Shown: positions 1 to 7,397, counted from the first letter of the stretch. The stretch: DNA of 12,251 nt from CAZDQL01 sp964507325 (GCA_964507325.1 CAZDQL010000143.1:1-12251); one strand, 5' to 3'. A program made the numbers and translations. Notes: generated from the sequence alone by a model not told the origin.

Positions 1-1
1 G

Positions 2-757
2 TACACGGTGGACTGCTTTTCCGACCGGGAGCAGGGCCTCATGTACTGTGCCGGGCGCGATCGTATCCGGACGAGGAGCGGAATCTCGATGCACTGTCGG
101 GACGTCGAGGATCCCGAGTTCGTTTCCTACGCAGAGAGGCTTGGCGAGAAGCTCACCTTCCACGGGGCGTGGTTCTTCCAGCTGCGGCGCGATCAGCGGG
201 GTGTGCTGAAGTTGCTGGAGATCGGGCCGCGGATCGCGGGCACGATGGCCCTGCATCGGGTGCAGGGCGTCAATTTCGCGCTGTTGAGCCTGCGCGAGCA
301 GGATCGCCTGCCGATCGAAATCTCCCCGCAGCGATTCGATCTCGAGATCGACCGGGCGCTGCTGAATCGGTATCGGTGCAATCTGAACTACGACAGGGTC
401 TACGTCGATCTCTGCGATACGCTGCTCTGCAGGGGACACGTGGATCTGGACCTGGTGCGTTTCCTCTACCAGTGCGTCAACCGGGGCGTGGCGCTGCACC
501 TGTATGCGAAGTCGCACGGCTGCGGACCGGAGGTGGATCCTCGCGAGTTGCTGGACCGGCACCGACTGGCCGGGCTGTTTGACCAAGTGGACCACGTCAG
601 CGACGATGGTCGCGGCGCAGTGTTCGCTGAAATGCGGAAGGGGACGGCCATCCTGATCGACAACGACTGCACGCAGCGCAAGCTGGTGCACGAGCGGTGT
701 GGCATCATGACCTTCGACGTCAGCATGATCGAGATGCTCTTGGATGAGCGCACATAG
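2..757 (+). CDS. ATP-grasp / HAD-like fusion protein (5' end missing)
   Basis: The reading frame is open to the left edge, so only the C-terminal part of the protein is present. The GTG at 8 is internal, because the frame continues upstream as Tyr-Thr and the residues after it (VDCFSD) sit in the middle of an ATP-grasp fold. Up to about base 300 lies the end of an ATP-grasp ligase domain, including the metal/ATP-binding strand LLEIGPRIAGTM around bases 213-248. A HAD-like domain follows: DLCDTLL at 407-427 is motif I and LIDND at 653-667 is the acidic motif IV. ATP-grasp enzymes join a carboxylate to an amine or thiol through an acyl-phosphate. In polysaccharide loci such fusions are thought to make amide-linked sugar substituents, but the substrate is unknown here. 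The Asp expected two residues after the HAD nucleophile is Cys, so phosphatase activity is doubtful. The stop is 12 bases before the next gene, so they are probably co-transcribed. Confidence 0.8.
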   Translation, partial: YTVDCFSDREQGLMYCAGRDRIRTRSGISMHCRDVEDPEFVSYAERLGEKLTFHGAWFFQLRRDQRGVLKLLEIGPRIAGTMALHRVQGVNFALLSLREQDRLPIEISPQRFDLEIDRALLNRYRCNLNYDRVYVDLCDTLLCRGHVDLDLVRFLYQCVNRGVALHLYAKSHGCGPEVDPRELLDRHRLAGLFDQVDHVSDDGRGAVFAEMRKGTAILIDNDCTQRKLVHERCGIMTFDVSMIEMLLDERT

Positions 758-769
758 CATCGAGGCCGC

Positions 770-1417
770 ATGAGGAGTCCTGCAGGGGTCACCGGGCCGA
801 CTGGGTGCCAGTACGTCGTGAAACGCGCGCTCGACGTCGTGGGGGCCTCCGTTGGTCTGGTCATCTGCGCCCCGCTGATGAGCCTGGTCGCAGTCGCACT
901 CTGGTGCAGCGTGGGGCGGCCCGTGGTGTTTCGTCAGCTGCGTCCCGGCCGGGGCGGCAAGCTCTTCACGCTGTACAAGTTCCGGACCATGCGCGATCCG
1001 GAGCCGGGCTCTGCGCCAACCCCGGACGAGGTTCGGCTGACTCGCTTGGGTCGCTGGATCCGGCGAAGCAGTCTCGATGAGCTGCCGCAGTTCCTCAACG
1101 TCCTGCGTGGTGAGATGAGCCTCGTCGGTCCACGGCCTCTCCTGCCTCAGTACGTGCCTCGCTACACCCCGGAGCAGCGCCGACGGCAGGATGTTCTGCC
1201 AGGGATCACCGGTTGGGCACAGGTCCATGGGCGCTGTGCCGTCTCTTGGGAGGAGCGGCTGGCTGACGATGTCTGGTACGTCGACCACTGGTCGATCGCC
1301 CTGGACATGCGCATCCTCGCCAGGACCTTCGCACAGGTGATTCGTGGCGCTGGCGTGAGCCCGGAAGACCGGGACACCATGCCCGAGTTCATGGGGACCG
1401 AGGGGCCTCGACAGTGA
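770..1417 (+). CDS. Undecaprenyl-phosphate sugar-1-phosphate transferase (PglC/WcaJ type)
   Basis: This 215-residue protein belongs to the bacterial sugar transferase family (PF02397). Members move a sugar-1-phosphate from a UDP-sugar onto undecaprenyl phosphate at the inner membrane, starting a glycan repeat. It has the short single-domain PglC form, without the N-terminal multi-span region of WbaP/WcaJ. Residues about 20-45 form one hydrophobic segment, likely the re-entrant membrane helix, preceded by KRALD (18-22). Signature stretches follow: FRQLRPG (54-60), YKFRTM (69-74), the Asp103-Glu104 dyad in RRSSLDELPQ that corresponds to the PglC catalytic pair, GEMSLVGPRPLL (114-125) and PGITGWAQV further on. 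All key residues are intact. The ATG at 770 has a GAGG four bases upstream. The gene ends in a GTGA overlap with the phosphatase gene, implying coupled translation. The sugar it uses cannot be told from sequence. Confidence 0.93.
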   Translation: MRSPAGVTGPTGCQYVVKRALDVVGASVGLVICAPLMSLVAVALWCSVGRPVVFRQLRPGRGGKLFTLYKFRTMRDPEPGSAPTPDEVRLTRLGRWIRRSSLDELPQFLNVLRGEMSLVGPRPLLPQYVPRYTPEQRRRQDVLPGITGWAQVHGRCAVSWEERLADDVWYVDHWSIALDMRILARTFAQVIRGAGVSPEDRDTMPEFMGTEGPRQ

Positions 1418-1968
1418 GGCGGTCTTTCTGGAGTCGGGTGAGCTCGTGGTCCCGGTTGCGGCGGAGACCTGCGCCTGCCACGGCCAAGGAGGGGAAGAGG
1501 GCCTCCGTCCTGTTCGTCTGCCGAGGCAACATCTGTCGGTCACCCACCGCGGAAGGCGTCTTTCGCAAGTGCGTCGGGCAGGCTGGGCTCGACGATGCTG
1601 TTCACATCGATTCGGCCGGCACGCAAGCGAGCCGTCCGGACAGCGAACCGGATAGCCGGGCCCGGGCGGCGGCGGAGCGACGGGGCTACTCCCTCGACGG
1701 CATCCGCGCCCGCCGCGTCACGAGCGCCGACCTCGACGAGTTCGATCACATCCTGGCGATGGACGGAGAAGCCCTGGAGTCGCTGCGCGAGATGGCCAGA
1801 GAGAGAGATCAGGACAAGATCACGCTTCTGCTCGAGCACTCGACGGTGACGCAGTTGCGGGAAGTGCCGGATCCATACTACGGTGGGGACTCGGGGTTCG
1901 AGGACGTCCTCGATCTGGTGGAGGGTGCTGCGCGAGGTCTGCTGGTGGCGGTCAGGAACAGACTGTGA
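1414..1968 (+). CDS. Low-molecular-weight protein tyrosine phosphatase (Wzb/Etp-like)
   Basis: This 184-residue protein carries the full LMW-PTP signature. The phosphate-binding loop is CRGNICRS at residues 36-43 (nucleophile Cys36, Arg42), and the general-acid loop is DPYYGG with Asp153. Such enzymes in capsule and exopolysaccharide loci remove phosphate from BY-kinases (Wzc/EpsB type) or from sugar-nucleotide enzymes, controlling polymer length and output. The start is a GTG overlapping the stop of the sugar transferase gene by four bases, with AGGGG about nine bases upstream. That start gives an N-terminal extension of about 30 residues ahead of the usual beginning of the fold. The extension is rich in Arg, Ser and Trp and is not part of the standard family, which usually runs 140-160 residues. 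A start further in would remove it, but the overlap and ribosome site favour 1414. No partner kinase gene lies in the window. Confidence 0.92.
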   Translation: MRRSFWSRVSSWSRLRRRPAPATAKEGKRASVLFVCRGNICRSPTAEGVFRKCVGQAGLDDAVHIDSAGTQASRPDSEPDSRARAAAERRGYSLDGIRARRVTSADLDEFDHILAMDGEALESLREMARERDQDKITLLLEHSTVTQLREVPDPYYGGDSGFEDVLDLVEGAARGLLVAVRNRL

Positions 1969-2070
1969 CTCGCACCTCTTGTCATGCTGGGGCTGCCAGG
2001 CGCTCTGCGGTCCCCCGGCTCTCGCTTTCGGGACCTGCATCGAGGTCGATCGCAGCCTTGGGGGAGAGCG

Positions 2071-2988
2071 GTGGCTGATCCTCACCACGGCTGGCCGCCC
2101 CCTTACCTGGAACTCCTGCGCTGTCCCCGCGACGGGTCGTCACTGCTGGCCGAAGGGGAGGAGCTGGTCAGCGCGGCCGGGCGGCGCTATCAACGCGCAG
2201 ACGGTACCGTGGTCCTACTCCCCGACGGCGAGCCCGTGAGCGGAGGAGCTGCACCCGGCAGGCTGCAGTCGTTCGTGGTCGAGCGGGTCTACGCGACGCA
2301 CAACCAAGCGGCGCTGGTCCGGGACGCCGTTGCGCGCACGCTCACGAGGCTCGGAGCGGACGAGTGGGGACTCGACATCGGGTGTGGGAGCGGCCGCCTG
2401 CACCCCCATCTGATCGGACTCGACCTGCGGGCGGGCCCTGCCGTCGACGTCGCCTGTGACGCGCATGGCCTGCCCTTTGCAGACGACGCCTTCGCCTGCG
2501 TGATCACCCAGGAGGTTCTCGAACACCTGGCGGATCCCCAGGCCGCCATGCGGGAGATCCGCCGCACGCTGCGCCCCGGGGGGATCCTGTATCTCCAGGT
2601 TCCATTCATCATCGGCTACCACCCTGGCCCCACCGACCTGTGGCGCTTCACACGCGAGGGCATCCGGAGGCTCGTGGAAGGTGTCGGCCTCGAGGTCCTC
2701 GAGTGCGGCGTCTCGGTCGGAGCCGGGACCGGGATGTATCGAATTGCAGTGGAGTTCGTCGCAACGGTGGCCGCCCTGTTCCGGAGCGAGCTGCTCTACA
2801 AGCTCGCCAAGGGCGCAGCAGCCCTGCTCCTGCGTCCGCTGGTATGGCTCGACCCGCTATTGAGGCGGTCGTTCGCCCGGGACAGGATCCCGGGCGGCTA
2901 CTACGTCATCGCCGAGCACCCGCCGGCCGGGCACGCGCAGTGGGCTCACGACTCGGCAGATCGCAGGGCGTCCAGCAGGGACGCGTGA
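2071..2988 (+). CDS. SAM-dependent class I methyltransferase with Trm112-like N-terminus
   Basis: The frame is open from an ATG at 1984, but I place the start at the GTG at 2071. A strong purine-rich site (GGGGGAGAG) lies just upstream, no such site precedes 1984, and the residues before 2071 look non-coding. This gives 305 residues. Residues 13-50 resemble a Trm112/UPF0434 domain (LELLRCPRDG, then YQRADGTVVLLPDG) but keep only one Cys (Cys18), so a zinc site is unlikely. The Rossmann methyltransferase core follows: LDIGCGSG at 101-108 binds SAM, then EVLEHL and LRPGGILYLQVP. The stretch PTDLWRFTREGI is typical of methyltransferases in polysaccharide and LPS loci. A hydrophobic region near the C-terminus (AALLLRPLVWL) could touch the membrane. 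The acceptor is unknown; a sugar hydroxyl of the repeat unit is likely. The 3' end overlaps the convergent FkbM gene by 43 bases. Confidence 0.83.
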   Translation: MADPHHGWPPPYLELLRCPRDGSSLLAEGEELVSAAGRRYQRADGTVVLLPDGEPVSGGAAPGRLQSFVVERVYATHNQAALVRDAVARTLTRLGADEWGLDIGCGSGRLHPHLIGLDLRAGPAVDVACDAHGLPFADDAFACVITQEVLEHLADPQAAMREIRRTLRPGGILYLQVPFIIGYHPGPTDLWRFTREGIRRLVEGVGLEVLECGVSVGAGTGMYRIAVEFVATVAALFRSELLYKLAKGAAALLLRPLVWLDPLLRRSFARDRIPGGYYVIAEHPPAGHAQWAHDSADRRASSRDA

Positions 2989-3773
2989 TCCTCGTGGAAG
3001 CAGAACGTGAAGAGCAGCTCGCGCTCGTCCTCGTCGATCGGCTCCAGTGACGGCGTCCTGGCTCGGTAACCGCACTCGCGCAACAGCGAGAACACCTCCT
3101 CGTGGTCGGCCTGGATCTCCAACATGAGTACGGGCCGCGCGCGCCGAAGCAGGCTCTTCGCTCCCCCCAGGGCTTGGAGCTCGAAGCCCTCCACGTCGAT
3201 CTTGATGAAGTTCGGATCGGCACCTACCGCCAGCGCGTAGTCGTCGAGGGTAATGACCTCCACCTCGACGCTACGGGTGTCCACCTCGGTGAAGTGCCGC
3301 GCCTCGTTCTCCCGCAGGACGTGGAAGTCCGAGAGGAACGAGTTGTTCTGCCCCGTGAGGTCCTCGAGGTGCAGAGGCAGTGTTCCGGGGGAGCAACCGA
3401 CACCCTTCTCGACCAAGGTGACGTTGGCCTTGGTGGACAGGTTCTCTCGCGCATAGGGCAGGTTGTTGGTCCCCGGCTCGAACACGTGGACGTGGCCGCT
3501 CGGTCCCACGAGGTGTGCGAAGAAGAGACCGGTGAAGCCGATGTGTCCGCCGGCGTCGAAGACCACCTGTCCTGGGAGGATGACGCGCCGGCACAGCTCC
3601 ATCGACTGCGCCTCCCTGCGGCGGCGGTGGAACCAGTAGCCCTTGTGGCGATAGGAATGGAGCCGCAGTCGATCTCCGGTCCAGGCGTGCCGAATCGAGA
3701 TGTCCCTCCCGAGTCTGCGCAGAACCGGCAGGGCGATGCGGCGGAGGAGTGCAACGCTGCTTAGCTTCCCCAC
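2946..3773 (-). CDS. FkbM-family SAM-dependent methyltransferase
   Basis: This 275-residue protein matches the FkbM methyltransferase family (PF05050), whose members O-methylate sugars or polyketides. Motif I is VVFDAGGHIGFTGLFF (residues 70-85), followed by VHVFEPG, the acidic end of strand 2. The family hallmark FIKIDVEGFE, with Asp193, comes later, then ARPVLMLEI. The start is a GTG at 3773 with a GAGGG element a few bases upstream. The gene sits 45 bases downstream of the stop of the GT4 gene on the same strand, so the two are probably one transcript, pairing a transferase with modification of the sugar it adds. That pairing is inference. The first 65 residues are Arg-rich, with no signal peptide. 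Its end lies inside the end of the neighbouring plus-strand methyltransferase gene. The two methyltransferases are of different subfamilies and show no sign of being duplicates. Confidence 0.9.
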   Translation of the reverse strand: MGKLSSVALLRRIALPVLRRLGRDISIRHAWTGDRLRLHSYRHKGYWFHRRRREAQSMELCRRVILPGQVVFDAGGHIGFTGLFFAHLVGPSGHVHVFEPGTNNLPYARENLSTKANVTLVEKGVGCSPGTLPLHLEDLTGQNNSFLSDFHVLRENEARHFTEVDTRSVEVEVITLDDYALAVGADPNFIKIDVEGFELQALGGAKSLLRRARPVLMLEIQADHEEVFSLLRECGYRARTPSLEPIDEDERELLFTFCFHEDHASLLDALRSAES

Positions 3774-3818
3774 GGCGCCCTCATCGTACCGGCATCGTCC
3801 GCGGGACGGGGTGACTCG

Positions 3819-5039
3819 TCAGGCCAGCTTCTTCGCGCGCAGGTGGAGCAGGTACTCCTGGTAGAACGCCTCACAGATGCGGTCGCGCTGGAACAGCCGC
3901 AGCGCCCGTTCCCGACCCGCGTCGCCGTGTTGGCGGCGCAGGCTCGGGTCGCCGAGATAGCGCGAGATCGCCTCCCGGAGCGCGTCGACGTCACCGGCGG
4001 GCACCAGCGTCCCCGTCTCGCCGTCGGTCACCGCGTCCACGATCCCCGTCACTCGCGTACCCACGATCGGCAGCCGCATCGAGGCTCCCTCCAACAAGCT
4101 CACCGGCAGGCCCTCGCGCGCGGACGGCAGCACGAGCACGTCCATCGCTGCGTAGCAGGGGCGCGGATCGTCCGTCCACCCGGTGACGACCACCCGCGGG
4201 TCGCTCTCCAGCGCGCGCATCGTCTGCGGAGGAAGGGGGGTAAGGTGGTCTTCGCATCCGACGAGCAGTAGCCGTGCCTCCGGATGCGATCCGCGGAGGG
4301 TCGGCCAGGCACGCAGCAGTTGGGGGATTCCCTTCACAGGCGAGAGCCGCCCGACGAATCCGATGACGCTCGCTTCTTCCGGGATGCCCCAGCGCTCGCG
4401 GGTCTCGGAGCGCGTCGAGTGCGGGAGCGAGTCGGGGTCGAACCTCCCGCGTGAGTCCACACCGTAGCCTCCGTCGGCGAGGACCTTGATCTTGCTCGCG
4501 TCACACAGCCCCTGCTCCAGGAACGCGCTCCGGGCGGAATGGCTGGCGATTTGAATCCCATCGGACAGCCTGCACGTCAGCCGCTCGGCGGCGAGCACCA
4601 GGCGGCGCCTCCAACCCGTCGCCGTGATGAAGCTCGAGCCCTGGTTGTCGTACAAGACGATGGGCACCCTGGCCAGGCGGGCCGCGATCGAGCCGAGCAG
4701 CCCGGCCTTGCTCATGTGGGCGTGGACGATGTCTGGCCGAATCCGGCGGAAGGTGCGCCACAGTCGCACCAGGGAGAACAGGTCCCGCAGTGGAGCGATG
4801 GAGCGCGACATGGGGACGGCGTGCAGCGGCGCCGGTGGATCGGGGACACCGAAGGTCTCTTGCGTCGAGGTGATGCAGTGCACCTCGAGCCCGCGTTCTT
4901 GGACGTAGTCGATCTGCTCGAGCAGGAAGTAGAAGGACGCGGGCACGACGGCGAGGTGCACGAGTCTCGCCTTGTGGGCGCAGGTGTCGTGTCGCGCGGG
5001 TTCACTCGCGACGCCACGCAGCCGAAAACGGCTCAGCAT
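3819..5039 (-). CDS. GT4-family glycosyltransferase
   Basis: This 406-residue retaining glycosyltransferase has the GT-B fold and uses a nucleotide sugar on the cytoplasmic face. The N-terminal acceptor domain has VHLAVVPASFYFLLEQ near residues 27-42, MSRSIAPLRDLFSLVRL, and PDIVHAHMSKAGLLGS, a pattern common in GT4 enzymes of capsule loci. The donor domain has GFVGRLSPVKG at 227-237 (phosphate-binding Arg231 and Lys236) and the EX7E motif EGLPVSLLE with Glu309 and Glu317. Length is normal for the family. The ATG at 5039 has AGGAG five bases upstream, the clearest ribosome site in the window. About 26 residues precede the first strand and are poorly conserved in character, so an internal start is possible. 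It heads a two-gene minus-strand unit with the FkbM gene and is divergent from the EpsF-like gene. Donor and linkage are unknown. Confidence 0.93.
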   Translation of the reverse strand: MLSRFRLRGVASEPARHDTCAHKARLVHLAVVPASFYFLLEQIDYVQERGLEVHCITSTQETFGVPDPPAPLHAVPMSRSIAPLRDLFSLVRLWRTFRRIRPDIVHAHMSKAGLLGSIAARLARVPIVLYDNQGSSFITATGWRRRLVLAAERLTCRLSDGIQIASHSARSAFLEQGLCDASKIKVLADGGYGVDSRGRFDPDSLPHSTRSETRERWGIPEEASVIGFVGRLSPVKGIPQLLRAWPTLRGSHPEARLLLVGCEDHLTPLPPQTMRALESDPRVVVTGWTDDPRPCYAAMDVLVLPSAREGLPVSLLEGASMRLPIVGTRVTGIVDAVTDGETGTLVPAGDVDALREAISRYLGDPSLRRQHGDAGRERALRLFQRDRICEAFYQEYLLHLRAKKLA

Positions 5040-5291
5040 TCAGCTCCTGTCGCCTTCGACGCCGTGAGTCCGGGATCGAGTGCGGGCCCGCCGAATACGG
5101 CGAGTACCGAGCGCGCTCCCGTGGTCGACATTGCAGGTGCCAACTCTACGGGCGTGCACTTCGCTGCGCCAGGCGCAATGCGTGCCCGAGGTATATGATG
5201 GGGGAGATGTCTGGCGTCCAGCGCACTGCGGCCGCGAACGCCCTCCGTCTGCCGCCGGTCCCGGGAGCCCGCTGGTAAAGCGGGAATCCTC
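5040..5291. promoter_or_regulatory. Divergent intergenic control region
   Basis: These 252 bases separate two divergent glycosyltransferase genes and are the largest non-coding gap, so promoters for both units should lie here. On the plus strand TATGAT at 5194-5199 matches the -10 consensus at five of six places, but no good -35 hexamer stands 16-18 bases upstream; that position is filled by an inverted repeat. No convincing promoter is visible for the minus-strand unit. A small palindrome (CGCCG, 4-base loop, CGGCG) lies at 5089-5102. Assignment as a control region rests mainly on gene orientation. Confidence 0.45.
5149..5188 (+). other. Nested inverted repeat / possible RNA hairpin
   Basis: The outer arms are 5149-5158 (CGGGCGTGCA) and 5179-5188 (TGCGTGCCCG). 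They pair over ten positions: eight Watson-Crick and two G-U wobbles if the plus strand is transcribed. Inside, 5165-5170 and 5172-5177 (TGCGCC, A, GGCGCA) form a perfect 6-base inverted repeat. The left internal loop is six bases and the right is one. No U-tract follows, so this is not a standard terminator. It could be a regulator site next to the -10-like TATGAT, or a leader-RNA structure. Confidence 0.4.
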
Positions 5292-6467
5292 GTGCGACGG
5301 CGCATCCTGCACGTTGTCGGCGCGATGCGGCGCGCAGGCCTCGAGAGTTGGCTCGTCAACGTACTCCGCCGAGTGGACCGGGACGGCCTGCGGATGGACT
5401 TCTTGGTGCACACCGACGAGCCTGGCGATTACGACGACGAGGTGCGCGCCCTGGGGGCGAAGCTGATCCCCTGCCTACATCCCCGTCGCCCGGTGACGTA
5501 CGCCCGTGCCTTCGGCAAGTGCATGCGCGAGCACGGACCCTACGACGTCGTCCACAGTCACGTGGACCACTTCAGCGGCTGCGTGTTGCGCTTGGCCGCG
5601 CGGCACGGCGTGCCGGTGCGGATCGTCCACAGCCACAGCGATACTTCCAAGGTGGACCGGCGCGCCGCACTGCGGCGTCGACTCTACTTGCGCCTCATGC
5701 GGCGCTGGATTCGCGTTCACGCCACGGCAGGACTTGCGGCCAGCCGCGAGGCGGCGACTGCGCTCTTCGGGGACGATTGGCGGCAAGACCCACGCTGGCG
5801 CATCCTGCACTGCGGCATCGATCTGGGGCCCTACCGTGCGCAGGTGGACGCCGCGGCGGTGCGCCGGGAGTTGGCCATCCCGTCGGATGCGTTCGTCCTC
5901 GGGCACGTCGGGAGGTTCCATGAGCCGAAGAATCACGACCTTCTCGTGCAGATCGCAGCGCAGGTGGTCCACGGCGATCCCCGCACGTGGCTGCTGCTCG
6001 TCGGCGACGGGCCACTCTTGCCACGCGTCCGCGCGCAGGCGCGGGAACTGGGCATCCTCGATCGGATCGTCTTCGCCGGTAGTCGCGCCGACGTACCGAG
6101 GCTGTTGAAGGGAGCGATGGATGTTTTCCTCCTCCCCTCGCTCTACGAGGGGTTGCCCCTGGTGCTGCTCGAGGCGCAGGCGGCTGGTCTGCCCTGTCTG
6201 ATCTCGGACGTGATCACGACGGAGGCGGATGTCGTACCGCGCCTGGTTCGCCGGACGCCTCTCTCGGCGCCGGCGTGGGCGGACGCGCTTGCCGTGGTCC
6301 GAGGCGAGAGCCCCGCTCGGCGCGAGCGTGCGTGGGCTTCGCTGGAGCAGGGTCCTTTCGACATCGATGTCAGCGTTCTGGAGCTCGAGAGGCAGTACGA
6401 GACCCTGACGGCCACGCTTAGCGGAGCATGTCGTCCGCAGGACGCTTGCCCGAGAGGGGGGGCATGA
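5292..6467 (+). CDS. EpsF-like GT4-family glycosyltransferase
   Basis: This 391-residue protein is a GT-B retaining glycosyltransferase of the EpsF-like group found in exopolysaccharide loci. It begins RRILHVVGAMRRAGLESWL, then a DRDGLRMDFLVH segment and PYDVVHSHVDHFSG with a second His pair in RIVHSHSDTSK. The donor domain has GHVGRFHEPKNH at 204-215 (Arg208, Lys213) and LLLVGDGPLLPRV. The EX7E motif EGLPLVLLE holds Glu286 and Glu294, followed by AQAAGLPCLISDVITTEA, the group's signature. The start is the GTG at 5292; the ribosome site upstream (GCGGGA) is weak, but the protein begins directly at the first beta strand, as expected. The last 20 or so residues are Cys/Gly-rich and not conserved in appearance. 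The stop overlaps the start of the next gene as ATGA. It probably adds one sugar of the repeat; which sugar is unknown. Confidence 0.93.
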   Translation: MRRRILHVVGAMRRAGLESWLVNVLRRVDRDGLRMDFLVHTDEPGDYDDEVRALGAKLIPCLHPRRPVTYARAFGKCMREHGPYDVVHSHVDHFSGCVLRLAARHGVPVRIVHSHSDTSKVDRRAALRRRLYLRLMRRWIRVHATAGLAASREAATALFGDDWRQDPRWRILHCGIDLGPYRAQVDAAAVRRELAIPSDAFVLGHVGRFHEPKNHDLLVQIAAQVVHGDPRTWLLLVGDGPLLPRVRAQARELGILDRIVFAGSRADVPRLLKGAMDVFLLPSLYEGLPLVLLEAQAAGLPCLISDVITTEADVVPRLVRRTPLSAPAWADALAVVRGESPARRERAWASLEQGPFDIDVSVLELERQYETLTATLSGACRPQDACPRGGA

Positions 6468-7360
6468 CACCTCGGGTCAGTGTGGGCCTGCCGTTCTACA
6501 ACGCCGAGGCCACTCTCGCCGACGCGATACGATCCGTCTTCTCGCAGTCGTTCACGGACTGGTCGCTCGTCCTCCTGGACGATGGATCGACGGATGGGTC
6601 GCTCGCGATCGCCCAGGCGGTTCGCGATCCCCGCGTCTCGGTGCACAGCGACGGCGTCAACCGAGGTCTGATCCACCGTCTGAATCAACTCGGCGGAATG
6701 GCGGCGGGCGAGTATATGGCCCGCATGGACGCGGACGACCTGATGCACCCCGACCGCCTTGGCCAGCAGGTGCGATACTTGGACGAGCACGCTGACGTGC
6801 ACGTCGTTGGGACCGCCGCTTACTCCATCGACGATCGCAACGTCGTGAGCGGCGTACGTGGCGAGGCTCCGTTGGACGCGAGTCCCGCTGCCATCCTGGA
6901 GCAGGGCGGGCTCCTGATCCACGGAGCCGCCGTCGGTCGGACGGACTGGTTCCGTGGCAACCCGTACGACCGGGAATACGTGCGGGCCGAGGACTTCGAG
7001 CTATGGCTCAGGACCAGCCAGAGATCGCGCTTCACAGTTCTGGAACAGCCGCTGTACTTCTGCCGGGAGGGCCGCGTCAGCCTCGACGACTACTTGCTCA
7101 CCTGCAAGACGTCCCGTCAGATCCTGAGGACCTACGGGCCATCCGTCATCGGGCGGCGCGCGACCGGCAAGCTGGTCCTCCGCTCTCACCTCAAGAGCCT
7201 GGCGTACCGTCTGTTCGGATCGCTCGGCGCGCACGGCTTCCTCGTTCGACGACGAAACCGCGCCCTAGAGGAATTGGAGCGGGCCGAGGCAGAGCAGATC
7301 GTCCAGAGCCTGCTGAGGATCCCGGTCCCCGGCCTCGAGATCCCCGGCCAGTCCTGCTGA
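6464..7360 (+). CDS. GT2-family glycosyltransferase
   Basis: This 298-residue inverting glycosyltransferase has the GT-A fold. It starts TPRVSVGLPFYNAEATL, then LLDDGSTDGS with Asp39-Asp40 for nucleotide binding. The metal-binding DXD is Asp89-Ala90-Asp91 in MDADDLMHPDRL. ED at 176-177 in RAEDFELWLR is the likely catalytic-base region. An upstream ATG at 6428 is in frame, but I chose 6464: it overlaps the previous stop as ATGA and has GAGAGGGGGG just before it, and the protein then begins at the first strand of the fold. The C-terminal third is basic, with no clear membrane span. Co-translation with the EpsF-like gene suggests the two act one after the other on the same repeat unit (inference). 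It converges with the flippase gene across 37 bases in which I see no clear terminator. Confidence 0.93.
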   Translation: MTPRVSVGLPFYNAEATLADAIRSVFSQSFTDWSLVLLDDGSTDGSLAIAQAVRDPRVSVHSDGVNRGLIHRLNQLGGMAAGEYMARMDADDLMHPDRLGQQVRYLDEHADVHVVGTAAYSIDDRNVVSGVRGEAPLDASPAAILEQGGLLIHGAAVGRTDWFRGNPYDREYVRAEDFELWLRTSQRSRFTVLEQPLYFCREGRVSLDDYLLTCKTSRQILRTYGPSVIGRRATGKLVLRSHLKSLAYRLFGSLGAHGFLVRRRNRALEELERAEAEQIVQSLLRIPVPGLEIPGQSC

Positions 7361-7397
7361 GGACGCGCTGTGCAGGCGGGGCGCGCGAGTTGCGGGT

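Noticed and set aside
1984..2070. Upstream in-frame start for the class I methyltransferase
   Set aside because: No ribosome site precedes the ATG at 1984 and the 29 residues look non-coding. GTG at 2071 has a strong purine-rich site.
5195..5278. Possible short leader peptide of 23-27 residues (ATG at 5195, 5198 or 5207, stop TAA at 5278)
   Set aside because: It ends 13 bases before the GTG of the EpsF-like gene, which is suggestive, but the ribosome-site spacing is poor for every start, the sequence shows no attenuator-like codon runs, and it overlaps the -10-like hexamer.
7361..7397. Possible bidirectional terminator between the convergent GT2 and flippase genes
   Set aside because: The 37 bases are G+C-rich with only short GCGC self-complementarity and no T or A run on either side.
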